Positions 23,182-30,425 of a stretch of DNA of 31,394 nucleotides are shown in pieces. The stretch's first letter is position 1, and each line of letters starts with the position of its first letter. This DNA is from LC029 sp036676475 (GTDB taxonomy: Bacteria > Bacillota > Bacilli > Aneurinibacillales > RAOX-1): positions 1 to 31,394 of the forward strand of contig JAKFCU010000085.1 in assembly GCA_036676475.1 (NCBI GenBank). The letters are read 5' to 3'. The position numbers and the translations under genes were made by a program. The notes below the pieces were generated by a model. That model saw nothing but the letters and a program-made list of their open reading frames with translations. It ran no database searches and had not been told where the DNA came from.

Positions 23182-23682
23182 TTAAGATTTCTCATCCTTC
23201 TGGAAGAATAGAGCAAGATCAGCTAACCTTGGATCAATTCTTTCATTGTTACAGGTGCAGCTTTGTTTGTTCCAATCAGTTCCACATGTTGGACACAATC
23301 CTTTGCATACATCCCCACACAGAAATGTTTGAGGAGTCTCTAAAAGAATGGTTTCAAGGAAATAGGGAGTTAGTTCGATCTTCCCATTATGAAAAGTATG
23401 AATATCACTTTCCTCTTCCGTTTCACTCTCAGAAAAGCTTTCCTTGAATGGAACAGCGAATGAATACTCAGTTGACGACACACATTTCGAGCAGCTTGTC
23501 TCGATTATGCCTGTTATAGTTCCTTCTACATTCACTAATCCAGCTTCTTTATGTCCTTGCCCATTAAAGTTGAAATGTTGAAAGTTTACACCTGGAATCT
23601 GAATTCCTACCAAATCAATAGGACCTTCCAAGTGGAGAGTTAGTCCTTTCGCTTTCTCTAACTCATTTAACAGGATTTTCAT
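23182..23682 (-). CDS. yceD: YceD/DUF177 family protein (YlbN)
   Basis: 166 residues. DUF177 proteins are nearly always next to rpmF and are linked to 23S rRNA metabolism in other organisms. Four or more cysteines form a likely metal site: CSKC at mid-protein, and CGDVCKGLCPTCG and CTC near the end. The central acidic stretch SESETEEESD is typical. A GTG nine bases upstream is too close to the GGAGAG element; the ATG at 23682 has good spacing (8 nt). Confidence 0.9.
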   Translation of the reverse strand: MKILLNELEKAKGLTLHLEGPIDLVGIQIPGVNFQHFNFNGQGHKEAGLVNVEGTITGIIETSCSKCVSSTEYSFAVPFKESFSESETEEESDIHTFHNGKIELTPYFLETILLETPQTFLCGDVCKGLCPTCGTDWNKQSCTCNNERIDPRLADLALFFQKDEKS

Positions 23683-23712
23683 TCCAATCACTCTCCTAAG
23701 ACAACAAAAATA

Positions 23713-23742
23713 ATTATATATTTGCTACCTAATGTTTGTCAA
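23713..23742 (-). promoter_or_regulatory. Sigma-A promoter of yceD
   Basis: -35 TTGACA (23737-23742) and -10 TATAAT (23713-23718) with an 18-bp spacer on the minus strand, both perfect. Its -35 box overlaps that of the divergent tmcAL promoter. Confidence 0.8.
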
Positions 23743-23765
23743 CCAAATTCATCATCTACTATAAT
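23736..23765 (+). promoter_or_regulatory. Sigma-A promoter of tmcAL
   Basis: -35 TTGTCA (23736-23741) and perfect -10 TATAAT (23760-23765) with an 18-bp spacer on the plus strand. Five of six -35 base pairs are shared with the yceD promoter. Confidence 0.8.
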
Positions 23766-23813
23766 AGAAGTATTCAAACTTTGATATGAGAATTCTAGAA
23801 AGTAGGTATAGCA

Positions 23814-25022
23814 TTGAAAGTTGTTGGTTTAATTGTTGAGTATAATCCCTTTCATAACGGCCACCTTTTCCATTTCCAACAAGCACTGCAAGAAACAAAA
23901 GCAGATGCTTGTGTAGCCATCATGAGCGGAAATTTTCTCCAACGCGGAGAGCCAGCTGTTGTATCCAAGTGGGCCCGGACGAAAATGGCTTTGTCTGCCG
24001 GGATTGATCTCGTCTTGGAGCTCCCTACTGCTTACTGTACCCAAAATGCTGAACTATTTGCCTATGGTGCTGTATCTGCTTTGGATTCACTAGGAATGGT
24101 TGATTTTCTGTGTTTTGGAAGTGAAAGTGGGGATATATCTTGGATTAAGAATTTAGCTGACCACCTCACGGATGAACCTCACGAATTTAAGCTCAGCATA
24201 AAATCACTTCTTAGTAAGGGTGTATCCTATCCAAAAGCCTATGCTAAAGCAGCTGCTATTCTCATGCCAGATGCAGAAGCACGCCTTGAGCAACCGAATA
24301 ATATTTTAGGGCTTAATTATGTAATCGCATTAAACAGGCTACAGAGCACGATCGAAGCTCATACAATCCCGCGGATTAAGGCTGGTTATCATCAATCAGA
24401 TATTTCCGATAGCCAAATTGCTAGCGCTACTGCCCTTCGAAAGCTCATTTTCGAGAATTCTATCGATAAAATCAAGGATTTTGTACCCTTTTCTACTTAT
24501 GAGATCTTGATGGATGAGCAAGAGATGGGACGGTTCCCCTTAAGTTGGGAGAAGTATTTCCCTTATGTTCTACATAGTATCTTATCCAAAGACATATCGG
24601 AGCTAGCCAGAATTCACGAAATGGAAGAAGGGCTAGAACATCGATTAAAGCGTATGCAGCTTCAGTCTACTCATTTTTATTCATTTATGGACCAATTAAA
24701 AACGAAACGCTATACATGGAATCGATTACAACGAATTCTGCTGAATCTCCTCCTGAACCTAAGTAAAGAAGAAATGGATGGTTTTCGAACCAAAGAAGGA
24801 ATTCCCTATTTACGTGTTTTGGGCTTCAATGAACAAGGAAGGGTCCTCCTTCACGAAGCAAAAGGACGAAGTAAAATCCCCTTAGTCACAAAGACCGCTA
24901 GCCATTCACATCCTATGCTGGACTTAGATATCCGGGCTTCGCACATTTATGCTTTAGGCTATAAAAAGTCAAGTCTCACAAAAGAATCAGATTATACTTA
25001 TTCTCCGTTGCGATGGATGTAA
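23814..25022 (+). CDS. tmcAL: TmcAL (YlbM), tRNA(Met) cytidine acetate ligase
   Basis: 402 residues. TmcAL makes N4-acetylcytidine at the wobble position of elongator tRNA(Met) from acetate and ATP. The nucleotidyltransferase-like HxGH motif is in EYNPFHNGHLFHF (about 9-21), with the conserved SGNFLQRGEPAVVSKW and ELPTAYCTQNAELFA blocks. The start is TTG at 23814, where the family start KVVGLIVEYNPF begins; only a weak GTAGGT element precedes it. The stop codon TAA lies in the first bases of a family A repeat. A bidirectional terminator separates it from the convergent ylbL. Confidence 0.93.
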   Translation: MKVVGLIVEYNPFHNGHLFHFQQALQETKADACVAIMSGNFLQRGEPAVVSKWARTKMALSAGIDLVLELPTAYCTQNAELFAYGAVSALDSLGMVDFLCFGSESGDISWIKNLADHLTDEPHEFKLSIKSLLSKGVSYPKAYAKAAAILMPDAEARLEQPNNILGLNYVIALNRLQSTIEAHTIPRIKAGYHQSDISDSQIASATALRKLIFENSIDKIKDFVPFSTYEILMDEQEMGRFPLSWEKYFPYVLHSILSKDISELARIHEMEEGLEHRLKRMQLQSTHFYSFMDQLKTKRYTWNRLQRILLNLLLNLSKEEMDGFRTKEGIPYLRVLGFNEQGRVLLHEAKGRSKIPLVTKTASHSHPMLDLDIRASHIYALGYKKSSLTKESDYTYSPLRWM

Positions 25023-25066
25023 GAAAGCTACTTGCGTAGCCTTATGCGTATCACATTTTCTGAGAA
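25018..25066 (+). repeat. Family A repeat, single unit
   Basis: TGTAAGAAAGCTACTTGCG followed by TAGCCTTATGCGTATCAC and TTTTCTGAGAA. GCTAC-TTGC-GTAGC forms a perfect 5-bp hairpin. The tmcAL stop codon is the TAA at the unit's left end. Confidence 0.9.
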
Positions 25067-25101
25067 AAAAATAAAGGAGTCATCCCTCCTTTATTTTTTT
25101 T
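25064..25101. terminator. Bidirectional terminator between tmcAL and ylbL
   Basis: AATAAAGGAG and CTCCTTTATT form a 10-bp stem with a 6-nt loop (25070-25095), flanked by A-run and T-run. It serves the convergent tmcAL and ylbL; the ylbL stop codon lies in the stem. Confidence 0.9.
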
Positions 25102-26131
25102 CTGATAATTGATTTAGATATTGCAGTGCATCATCTAGGGTCAACACTGGAATGATTTTCATCTTGATATCCATCTGATCCACTTTTTTCAATGCTTCAT
25201 CATAGTTAGTGTCCCCATTCTCATCCTTTTCGGCTGGTGCAAAAAATATTTCTACCCCTTCCTTATAGGCCGCGACAATTTTATGTTGAATGCCGCCAAT
25301 TCTCCCGATCGCTCCATTTTCATTCATGGTTCCCGTTCCCGCTATGTTATAGCCCTTTGTCAAATCCCCTTCAGTTAATTGGTTGATGATTTCTAAAGTA
25401 AACATTAATCCAGCGGAAGGGCCTCCAATATTTTCCGATTGAACATTCACCTTCTTCGGAAGCTCAAATTCCCGGTTGGTAATGGGGGATGCAATGCCAA
25501 TGCCTGGCTTCTTTTGTCCATCTTCGTTCTGAACCGGTAAAGGTTGAAGTTTCATTTCTGCCGTTTGCACCTTTTTATCTCTCATATAGGTAATCACGAC
25601 AATTTCATTTACTTTACGCCCTTTTAAAGACTCAATTAAATCAGCGGCTGTATGAATTCTCAGATCGTCTACTTTAGTGACGATATCTCCAACTTTCAGT
25701 ATTTTCTCAGCAGGAAAACTTGGAATTAACTGCATAATAATGGCACCATTATTGTAGAGTTTTACATCAAAGCCTGATTTTTGAAAAGCAACGATCTTGG
25801 CCGTATCTTGAGAAGCTTTCATCACTTCGATCTGTCTTTGCAAATATTGTTCATCTGTTTCATGCGGACTATGAACGAAGTTGGCATCCACGAGATCCGC
25901 ATTCGGGTCAAACATAGCGTAGAGATAGCCAGCGACATTCGTGGGACCTGTTCGGACGGTCGTTAAACGAAAGTTTCCTTTTTCATCATTTAATCCTCCC
26001 TCGACCTTAATCATGGGAGCTAGCGGGACGGCAGATCCAGGCTGATTAATATAATAAGGGACTTGAACATTGATAGCCATTAGAATAAAAAAGATAAGAG
26101 CAGCCCATCCCCAGAGTTTTTTATATTTCAT
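25091..26131 (-). CDS. ylbL: YlbL, membrane-anchored PDZ/Lon-like serine protease
   Basis: 346 residues. One N-terminal membrane segment (about 6-26), then a PDZ domain (about 125-190), then a Lon-type S16 protease domain with catalytic Ser in NIGGPSAGLMF (about Ser239) and Lys in GGIQHKIVAAYKEG (about Lys284). In B. subtilis YlbL degrades the cell division inhibitor YneA during recovery from DNA damage. The start overlaps the ylbK stop (ATGA), and AGGAGG precedes it. Confidence 0.93.
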   Translation of the reverse strand: MKYKKLWGWAALIFFILMAINVQVPYYINQPGSAVPLAPMIKVEGGLNDEKGNFRLTTVRTGPTNVAGYLYAMFDPNADLVDANFVHSPHETDEQYLQRQIEVMKASQDTAKIVAFQKSGFDVKLYNNGAIIMQLIPSFPAEKILKVGDIVTKVDDLRIHTAADLIESLKGRKVNEIVVITYMRDKKVQTAEMKLQPLPVQNEDGQKKPGIGIASPITNREFELPKKVNVQSENIGGPSAGLMFTLEIINQLTEGDLTKGYNIAGTGTMNENGAIGRIGGIQHKIVAAYKEGVEIFFAPAEKDENGDTNYDEALKKVDQMDIKMKIIPVLTLDDALQYLNQLSEKK

Positions 26132-26910
26132 GGATTCCTCCTGTTAAGTAAAACTTCTTTTATTTGATCAATAGAGCCTCTTGCCGCCTCTTCCCCAGCA
26201 GTGATCAACTCTTCGATTTGCATAAAATTCGTAGCGCTATATTGTCCGACACTCGGACTGATCATCACATCAGCCTCAAGGATACGAAATCTAAATATTT
26301 CCCTCTCCATAATTTGAATCGTTTGAGCAATAACATCAAATATAGAAGTAAATTTCGCTTCCGTTGAGATCATTCCCACATCCACACCAATCACCACTTC
26401 TGCTCCCAAATCTTTTGCTACCGTAATAGGGACGCGGTCAATCACTCCTCCATCGACTAATAGCCTGCCATCGACTTCCTCTGGAACAAAAATTCCCGGT
26501 ATCGAAATGCTTGCCCTCACGGCTTGGGCAACAGGCCCCTGGGTAAATACGACTCTTTCTCCCTTTTCCAAGTCAGTTGCCACAATGGCTAACGGAATAC
26601 CCAACTGTTCCAAATTTTTCCCATGTGTGAGGATTCGAACCATTTCTTTAATTTTTTCTCCAGTAACAAACCCCATTTTAGGAACAGTAAAATCAATCCA
26701 ATATTTCCTTTTTAAATTTATCGCTAATTTCCTCATCATCTCAGGATTGATACCAACTGAATAGAAAGCTCCAACCAAACTCCCCATACTGCTTCCAGCA
26801 ATAATATCTATGGGAATCCCTTCTTCTTCGAGAACCTTAATGACACCAATATGGGCAAACCCGCGGGCTCCTCCCGATCCTAAAGCTAAACCCACCTTAG
26901 GTCTCTTCAT
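26128..26910 (-). CDS. ylbK: YlbK, patatin-like phospholipase family protein
   Basis: 260 residues. The oxyanion loop is GSGGARGFAHIGV (about 11-23), the nucleophile Ser41 is in GSSMG, and the dyad Asp153 in VDGG. The set is complete, so lipid hydrolase activity is expected, though the substrate is unknown. ATG at 26910 is preferred over one 14 codons upstream because of the family start KRPKVGLALGSGGARG and the GGAGGAAAAGGGAG tract. It is translationally coupled to ylbL. Confidence 0.92.
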   Translation of the reverse strand: MKRPKVGLALGSGGARGFAHIGVIKVLEEEGIPIDIIAGSSMGSLVGAFYSVGINPEMMRKLAINLKRKYWIDFTVPKMGFVTGEKIKEMVRILTHGKNLEQLGIPLAIVATDLEKGERVVFTQGPVAQAVRASISIPGIFVPEEVDGRLLVDGGVIDRVPITVAKDLGAEVVIGVDVGMISTEAKFTSIFDVIAQTIQIMEREIFRFRILEADVMISPSVGQYSATNFMQIEELITAGEEAARGSIDQIKEVLLNRRNP

Positions 26911-27082
26911 CTCCCTTTTCCTCCCTTTATGCTTACTGCCATGGATTGCCATCTATCCTTTCTATTATATGAATACATCTGCCTTGATCAATACTCGTTT
27001 CCACAATAATGCTTGGTCTAAACCTCCTTGTCATCGCGTAAATTTTATTGTGTGTGATACAAGCAGCAATGGAGGCCTTTCT

Positions 27083-28318
27083 ATGCGCTATAGACCTTAT
27101 ATTCAAACCGTATTCTTCGCTACAGTGAGCATGATCCTCGTGATCTGTATGATTCGATATCCCCAGACCGCTTTCGATTCAGCTCTGCGCGGTTTAAAAA
27201 TATGGTGGGATGTTGTTTTTCCCGCTTGCTTACCTTTTATGATTCTTTCTGAAATGATGATGGGATTTGGAGTCGTGCACTTCATGGGCGTTTTGCTTGA
27301 ACCTTTGATGAGGCCGCTTTTCAATGTACCGGGAGCCGGTGGTTTTGTGATGTCGTTGGGCTTCGCTTCGGGTTATCCAGTAGGTCCCAAACTGGCTGCC
27401 CGCCTTCGGGAACAAAGATTGGTTTCTCGTGCCGAAGGCGAGCGATTGTTATGCTTTACAAGCACAACTGATCCCCTATTTATTTTCGGAGCAGTAGCCG
27501 TTGGCTTTTTCCAAGATGCTTCTCTTGGAATTTCCATTGCTCTGGCCAACTATCTGGGAGCCATTTTCCTGGGTATACTCTTGCGTTTTCATGATCGGAA
27601 GGGAGCCGTTACCTCATCCAACCTGGATAAGAATTCACCCTTGCTTCTTCGGGCTTTTAGAGCCATGCACCGGGCGCGGCTTCGAGATCGCAGACCACTT
27701 GGAAAATTGATGGGGGATGCTGTCTTAAGCTCTTTTCAGACCTTGTTTGTGATTGGCGGATTCATTATTATCTTCTCGGTCATTATAAAGTTTGTTTCGA
27801 TGGGGGCGTTCGCAGAATTACTGACCTGGCCTTTATCCGTTCTGCTTTACGCTGTCCATATTCCGGAGCAAATGTCTGAAGCTTTTATAATTGGATTTTT
27901 TGAAGTTACCCAAAGTATGCAATTTATCAGTCAATCCAATGTCGATTTGAATATGGAAATGAAAATGGCCATTACTTCCGGCTTACTCGCATGGGGCGGC
28001 ATTTCTGTCCATGCACAAGTAGCCAGTATTATTAGTTCAACGGATATGCGATATCAACCGTACTTCATCTGGAAGGGTATCCATTCCATCCTTGCCGGTA
28101 TAATTGCTTATCTTTTATGGGAACCTTTGGAAAGGCTATCCATCGTTTCTGCGGCGCTTCCAGCTTTTACACAACAGCAACCTGATGGCGGCCTCCGTCC
28201 GGCGTGGGATGTTTTTCATCATCTTGCAACTTTTGCCTTCCTCCTACTCCTTACCTTAATCCTTTTCTCCATGATTTCTTTATCCCTGCAGAAAATAGTA
28301 CGCATAAGAAAAAGATAA
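27083..28318 (+). CDS. ylbJ: YlbJ, sporulation integral membrane protein
   Basis: 411 residues with about eight hydrophobic segments. Recognisable blocks are WWDVVFPACLPFMILSEMMMGFG, GFASGYPVGPKLAARLREQ and TSTTDPLFIFGAVAVGFF, typical of the SpoVV/YlbJ nucleoside-transporter-like family. YlbJ is made in the mother cell under sigma-E in B. subtilis and is needed for spore development, being linked to dipicolinic acid transport across the outer forespore membrane. The frame extends 91 codons upstream antisense to ylbK, but ATG at 27083 has GGAGG seven bases before it. The 26953-27082 gap has a weak sigma-E-like GATACAAG near 27057; I could not define a firm promoter. Confidence 0.9.
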   Translation: MRYRPYIQTVFFATVSMILVICMIRYPQTAFDSALRGLKIWWDVVFPACLPFMILSEMMMGFGVVHFMGVLLEPLMRPLFNVPGAGGFVMSLGFASGYPVGPKLAARLREQRLVSRAEGERLLCFTSTTDPLFIFGAVAVGFFQDASLGISIALANYLGAIFLGILLRFHDRKGAVTSSNLDKNSPLLLRAFRAMHRARLRDRRPLGKLMGDAVLSSFQTLFVIGGFIIIFSVIIKFVSMGAFAELLTWPLSVLLYAVHIPEQMSEAFIIGFFEVTQSMQFISQSNVDLNMEMKMAITSGLLAWGGISVHAQVASIISSTDMRYQPYFIWKGIHSILAGIIAYLLWEPLERLSIVSAALPAFTQQQPDGGLRPAWDVFHHLATFAFLLLLTLILFSMISLSLQKIVRIRKR

Positions 28319-28340
28319 AATCCCGGAGACCGGGATTTTT
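28316..28340 (+). terminator. Intrinsic terminator of ylbJ
   Basis: AAAATCCCGG and CCGGGATTTTT form a strong stem with loop AGA and a T-run, starting at the ylbJ stop codon. Confidence 0.92.
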
Positions 28341-28348
28341 CAAATTTA

Positions 28349-28400
28349 TTCAGAAAGTATTATACGCCATGCCTTGTGCATGTAGCTTTCATATTTCTTA
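28349..28400 (-). repeat. Family A repeat, single unit, reverse orientation
   Basis: On the minus strand it reads TAAGAAATATGAAAGCTACA, then TGCACAAGGCATGGCG, then TATAATACTTTCTGAA. The only copy on this strand. Its first three bases are the stop codon of coaD. Confidence 0.85.
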
Positions 28401-28889
28401 GGTCCATTCCTTTTCCTTGTATTTTTGTCTCAAGGCCTTTTCAACCACAGGCGGAACAATCGCACTAACATCTGCCTCATATTTCGCGACTTCCTTCACA
28501 ATGCTAGAGCTTAAAAATGAATATTGATTATTAGTCATCATAAAAAACGTTTCAATTTTATCTTCAATTAAACGATTAATAGAGGCCATTTGCATCTCAT
28601 ATTCAAAATCTGAGACCGCACGCAAACCTTTAATAATCACATTCGCCTTTTTCGATTTCATATAGTCGATCAAGAGCCCCTCAAAGAAATCCACCTCTAT
28701 GTTGGGAATATGCTTGGTAACTTCACGAAGTAGCTCCACTCTCTCCTCCAAACTGAAGAGCGGGTCTTTGTTTCGATTCACCAAAACCGCCACAATCACC
28801 TTATCGAAAATTTTTGCCCCTCTTTGAATAATATCCAGATGTCCCTTTGTTACGGGATCAAAGCTTCCAGGACATACGGCAATGTTCAT
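28398..28889 (-). CDS. coaD: Phosphopantetheine adenylyltransferase
   Basis: 163 residues. CoaD transfers AMP to 4'-phosphopantetheine in CoA synthesis. The nucleotidyltransferase motif SFDPVTKGHLDII (TxGH form) is at about 9-21. KGLRAVSDFEYEMQMA and the SSSIVKEVAKY loop are intact. ATG overlaps the rsmD stop (ATGA), giving coupled translation. The usual rsmD-coaD-ylbJ neighbourhood of Bacillales is kept. Confidence 0.97.
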   Translation of the reverse strand: MNIAVCPGSFDPVTKGHLDIIQRGAKIFDKVIVAVLVNRNKDPLFSLEERVELLREVTKHIPNIEVDFFEGLLIDYMKSKKANVIIKGLRAVSDFEYEMQMASINRLIEDKIETFFMMTNNQYSFLSSSIVKEVAKYEADVSAIVPPVVEKALRQKYKEKEWT

Positions 28890-29482
28890 GTTTCCATCTC
28901 TCCCTCTTTTGCTTGTGATTGCATGGTTTCTCCTATCATTTGAAAAACCGTAATTCGTGTATTTCCGTATTCCGTCTCTTTCGATTTCTGTACTTGACCG
29001 ATACGGTCGGCTAGGCTAAAGTCAACATCAGTCTCTGCCACGATGATGGCGTTTGAGTTAAGAAGACCATGATCATGTAGAATTGCGATTTCACTCTCTA
29101 TTTTCTGATAGGCATATGGCGGGTCAAGAAAAACCAAATCAAAGGGCATTCCTCGTTTGATGAGAGCCTTCAATGCGCGTCCAGCTTCATTTTTATAAAC
29201 TTCCGCACAATCAGCCAAATCAGTCTTTTCCAGATTATGTTTAATGACTTCGATTGCTTTTTTATCTGCATCAACAAAAATAGCCTGATCCATGCCACGG
29301 CTTAAAGCTTCGATGCCAAGCCCTCCCGTACCTGCATAGAGGTCGAGAATGACCCCTCCTTCAAAGTAGGGACCAATCATGCTAAAGATGGATTCCTTCA
29401 CTTTGTCCACTGTGGGTCGTGTACCTTTTCCAGGTACAGCTTGAAGTGGTCTTCCTTTCTTTGAACCGGAAATGACTCTCAT
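28886..29482 (-). CDS. rsmD: 16S rRNA (guanine(966)-N(2))-methyltransferase RsmD
   Basis: 198 residues. SAM-binding motif I is VILDLYAGTGGLGIEALSRG (about 44-63), and the catalytic motif IV is FLDPPYAYQ. The N-terminus MRVISGSKKGRPLQAVPG is typical. AGGAGG lies 5 nt before ATG. The upstream gap contains a family A unit that may provide the -10 box. Confidence 0.96.
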   Translation of the reverse strand: MRVISGSKKGRPLQAVPGKGTRPTVDKVKESIFSMIGPYFEGGVILDLYAGTGGLGIEALSRGMDQAIFVDADKKAIEVIKHNLEKTDLADCAEVYKNEAGRALKALIKRGMPFDLVFLDPPYAYQKIESEIAILHDHGLLNSNAIIVAETDVDFSLADRIGQVQKSKETEYGNTRITVFQMIGETMQSQAKEGEMET

Positions 29483-29496
29483 CTGATCCTCCTGAA

Positions 29497-29571
29497 TCGC
29501 TGATACTTTTTGATAAGTGTAAGAAAGCTAATCAGCGCAGCTTATGCGTATAATACTTTTTGATAAGTGTA
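29497..29571 (+). repeat. Family A repeat, one unit plus the tail of another
   Basis: A right-end fragment (TGATACTTTTTGATAAG, 29501-29517) is followed by a full unit from 29518 (TGTAAGAAAGC, then CAGCTTATGCGTATAATAC and TTTTTGATAAGTGT), a period of 50 bp. Confidence 0.88.
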
Positions 29572-29577
29572 TCACAA
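29550..29577 (-). promoter_or_regulatory. Possible promoter of rsmD-coaD built on a repeat
   Basis: TTGTGA (29572-29577) and TATTAT (29550-29555) have a 16-bp spacer on the minus strand. The -10 box lies in the family A core. Tentative. Confidence 0.35.
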
Positions 29578-29701
29578 CTTACCTTTCCTGGTAAATCTTC
29601 ACATCTATATTGACAGCACTTAAAATTTATTAGGAAATTTATATGAAAATCCCTGTTGACAGGGGGGCATGAGAGACGGGGCGATTCATTGCTTTGGTCG
29701 T

Positions 29702-29888
29702 ACAACCGGAAAAACTCCGATTAAATTCAAAATGGAAGGGGAAACCGAGCATTTAACCGGAATTGTTCCGATAAAAGGCTATTTTATTCAATAAAAGTGC
29801 CCTGTTTGCCTTTCTAAACGGAAAAATTCCGACTATACATCAGGTCTAGTCCCATTTTTAACTTGCAACCGGAAAATTTCCGATTAGT
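29702..29888 (+). repeat. Family B four-hairpin element, copy 2
   Basis: Hairpins of type CCGGAA...TTCCGAT have their CGG at 29707, 29758, 29819 and 29870; spacings are 51, 61 and 51 bp, identical to copy 1. Shared inter-hairpin words are ATTAAATT, GATAAAA, AAAGTGC and ATTCCGACTA. The right end supplies the stop codon of the adjacent small membrane protein gene. The 29572-29701 stretch shows only a small CCCTG-TTGA-CAGGG hairpin. Confidence 0.9.
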
Positions 29889-30087
29889 TTTTCATGCCGC
29901 TCCACAGCACCATGGAGAATGATATTTTCAGGGGATACACTACATCCAATATTAAATCTTTAATGCCGTCAATATACATTAAAAAAGTTAAGAAACCATG
30001 TATAATCATAGAAATAACAGTCCATAATAAAATTAGTAACATGGTAAATGTTACTGACAACCGCGGAGAAGACTTACGTTTCCCCAT
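29884..30087 (-). CDS. Small membrane protein of unknown function
   Basis: 67 residues, not recognised. After a basic start (MGKRKSSPRL) come two hydrophobic stretches: SVTFTMLLILLWTVISMIIH (about 11-30) and a longer mildly hydrophobic C-terminal half with DLILDVVYPLKISFSMVLW. ATG at 30087 has GGAGG eight bases upstream, which supports translation; a longer frame from 30156 lacks this. The stop codon lies in the last hairpin of the family B element, so the C-terminus may have been altered by that insertion. A 109-codon frame on the opposite strand lacks a binding site and is less likely. Confidence 0.5.
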   Translation of the reverse strand: MGKRKSSPRLSVTFTMLLILLWTVISMIIHGFLTFLMYIDGIKDLILDVVYPLKISFSMVLWSGMKN

Positions 30088-30137
30088 AAGCTCTTCCTCC
30101 GGTTTCTCCTCTCCCATTGACTGGATGCAACATTTGG

Positions 30138-30213
30138 ATGATGTACGGACGTTCACTTACACGGTCGTTGTGCCGATCGTAAGGAAGAACCTCTCGCGCG
30201 ACTCACAAGGTCG
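30138..30213 (+). ncRNA. Candidate structured RNA (three-way-junction-like fold)
   Basis: GTACGGAC and GTCGGTAC close a stem of 8 bp with one mismatch. Inside are a long hairpin (GTTC/GAAC, CTTAC/GTAAG, CGG/CCG) and a smaller arm (CCT/AGG around TCGCGCGA). The stretch is clearly richer in GC than its surroundings, and a plus-strand terminator with nine T follows at once. No known riboswitch or tRNA signature (no T-loop) is seen. A promoter is not evident; TTGACT at about 30117 lacks a good -10. Confidence 0.4.
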
Positions 30214-30216
30214 GTA

Positions 30217-30246
30217 CATCTGAGTTGTATTCAGTCTTTTTTTTTG
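30217..30246 (+). terminator. Intrinsic terminator after the structured region
   Basis: CTGAGT-TGT-ATTCAG forms a 6-bp stem with one wobble pair, followed by TC and nine T on the plus strand only. 30247-30397 holds only an AAGCAC/GTGCTT hairpin (about 30349-30370) and no credible gene. Confidence 0.65.
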
Positions 30247-30397
30247 CATAAGGGACTAATTCTATTGTGGACGGCTATTTTTCTTTTCTATAAATACAAA
30301 TTTTATTTCTCCGTCTATTTTGAAGGGGATGATTCGAAAGGGTTGAAAGCACCCCCGAAAAGGAGTGCTTAAATTATGAACAAAGGTCGATTTGGTT

Positions 30398-30425
30398 AAA
30401 AAGAAAAAGCGCCTGGATCGGCGTT
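30398..30425 (-). terminator. Terminator of the small membrane protein gene at 30426-30622
   Basis: AACGCC and GGCGCT pair (one wobble) around GATCCA, followed by TTTTTCTTTTT on the minus strand. It abuts the stop codon, supporting that the preceding reading frame is a real gene. Confidence 0.75.

Noticed and set aside
26810..27082. N-terminal extension of ylbJ antisense to ylbK
   Set aside because: The ATG at 27083 has a strong ribosome binding site and begins the family-type membrane protein; the extension is the shadow of ylbK.
30138..30213. tRNA gene
   Set aside because: Length and a closing stem are tRNA-like, but there is no T-loop GTTCRA, no D-loop pattern and no recognisable anticodon arm.
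29894..30223. 109-codon plus-strand reading frame
   Set aside because: No ribosome binding site, crosses the family B end, the small membrane gene and the structured region; composition not protein-like.
30376..30399. Seven-codon leader peptide (MNKGRFG) with AGGAGTG upstream
   Set aside because: Too short to support; the binding site lies in a hairpin and no regulated gene follows on the plus strand.
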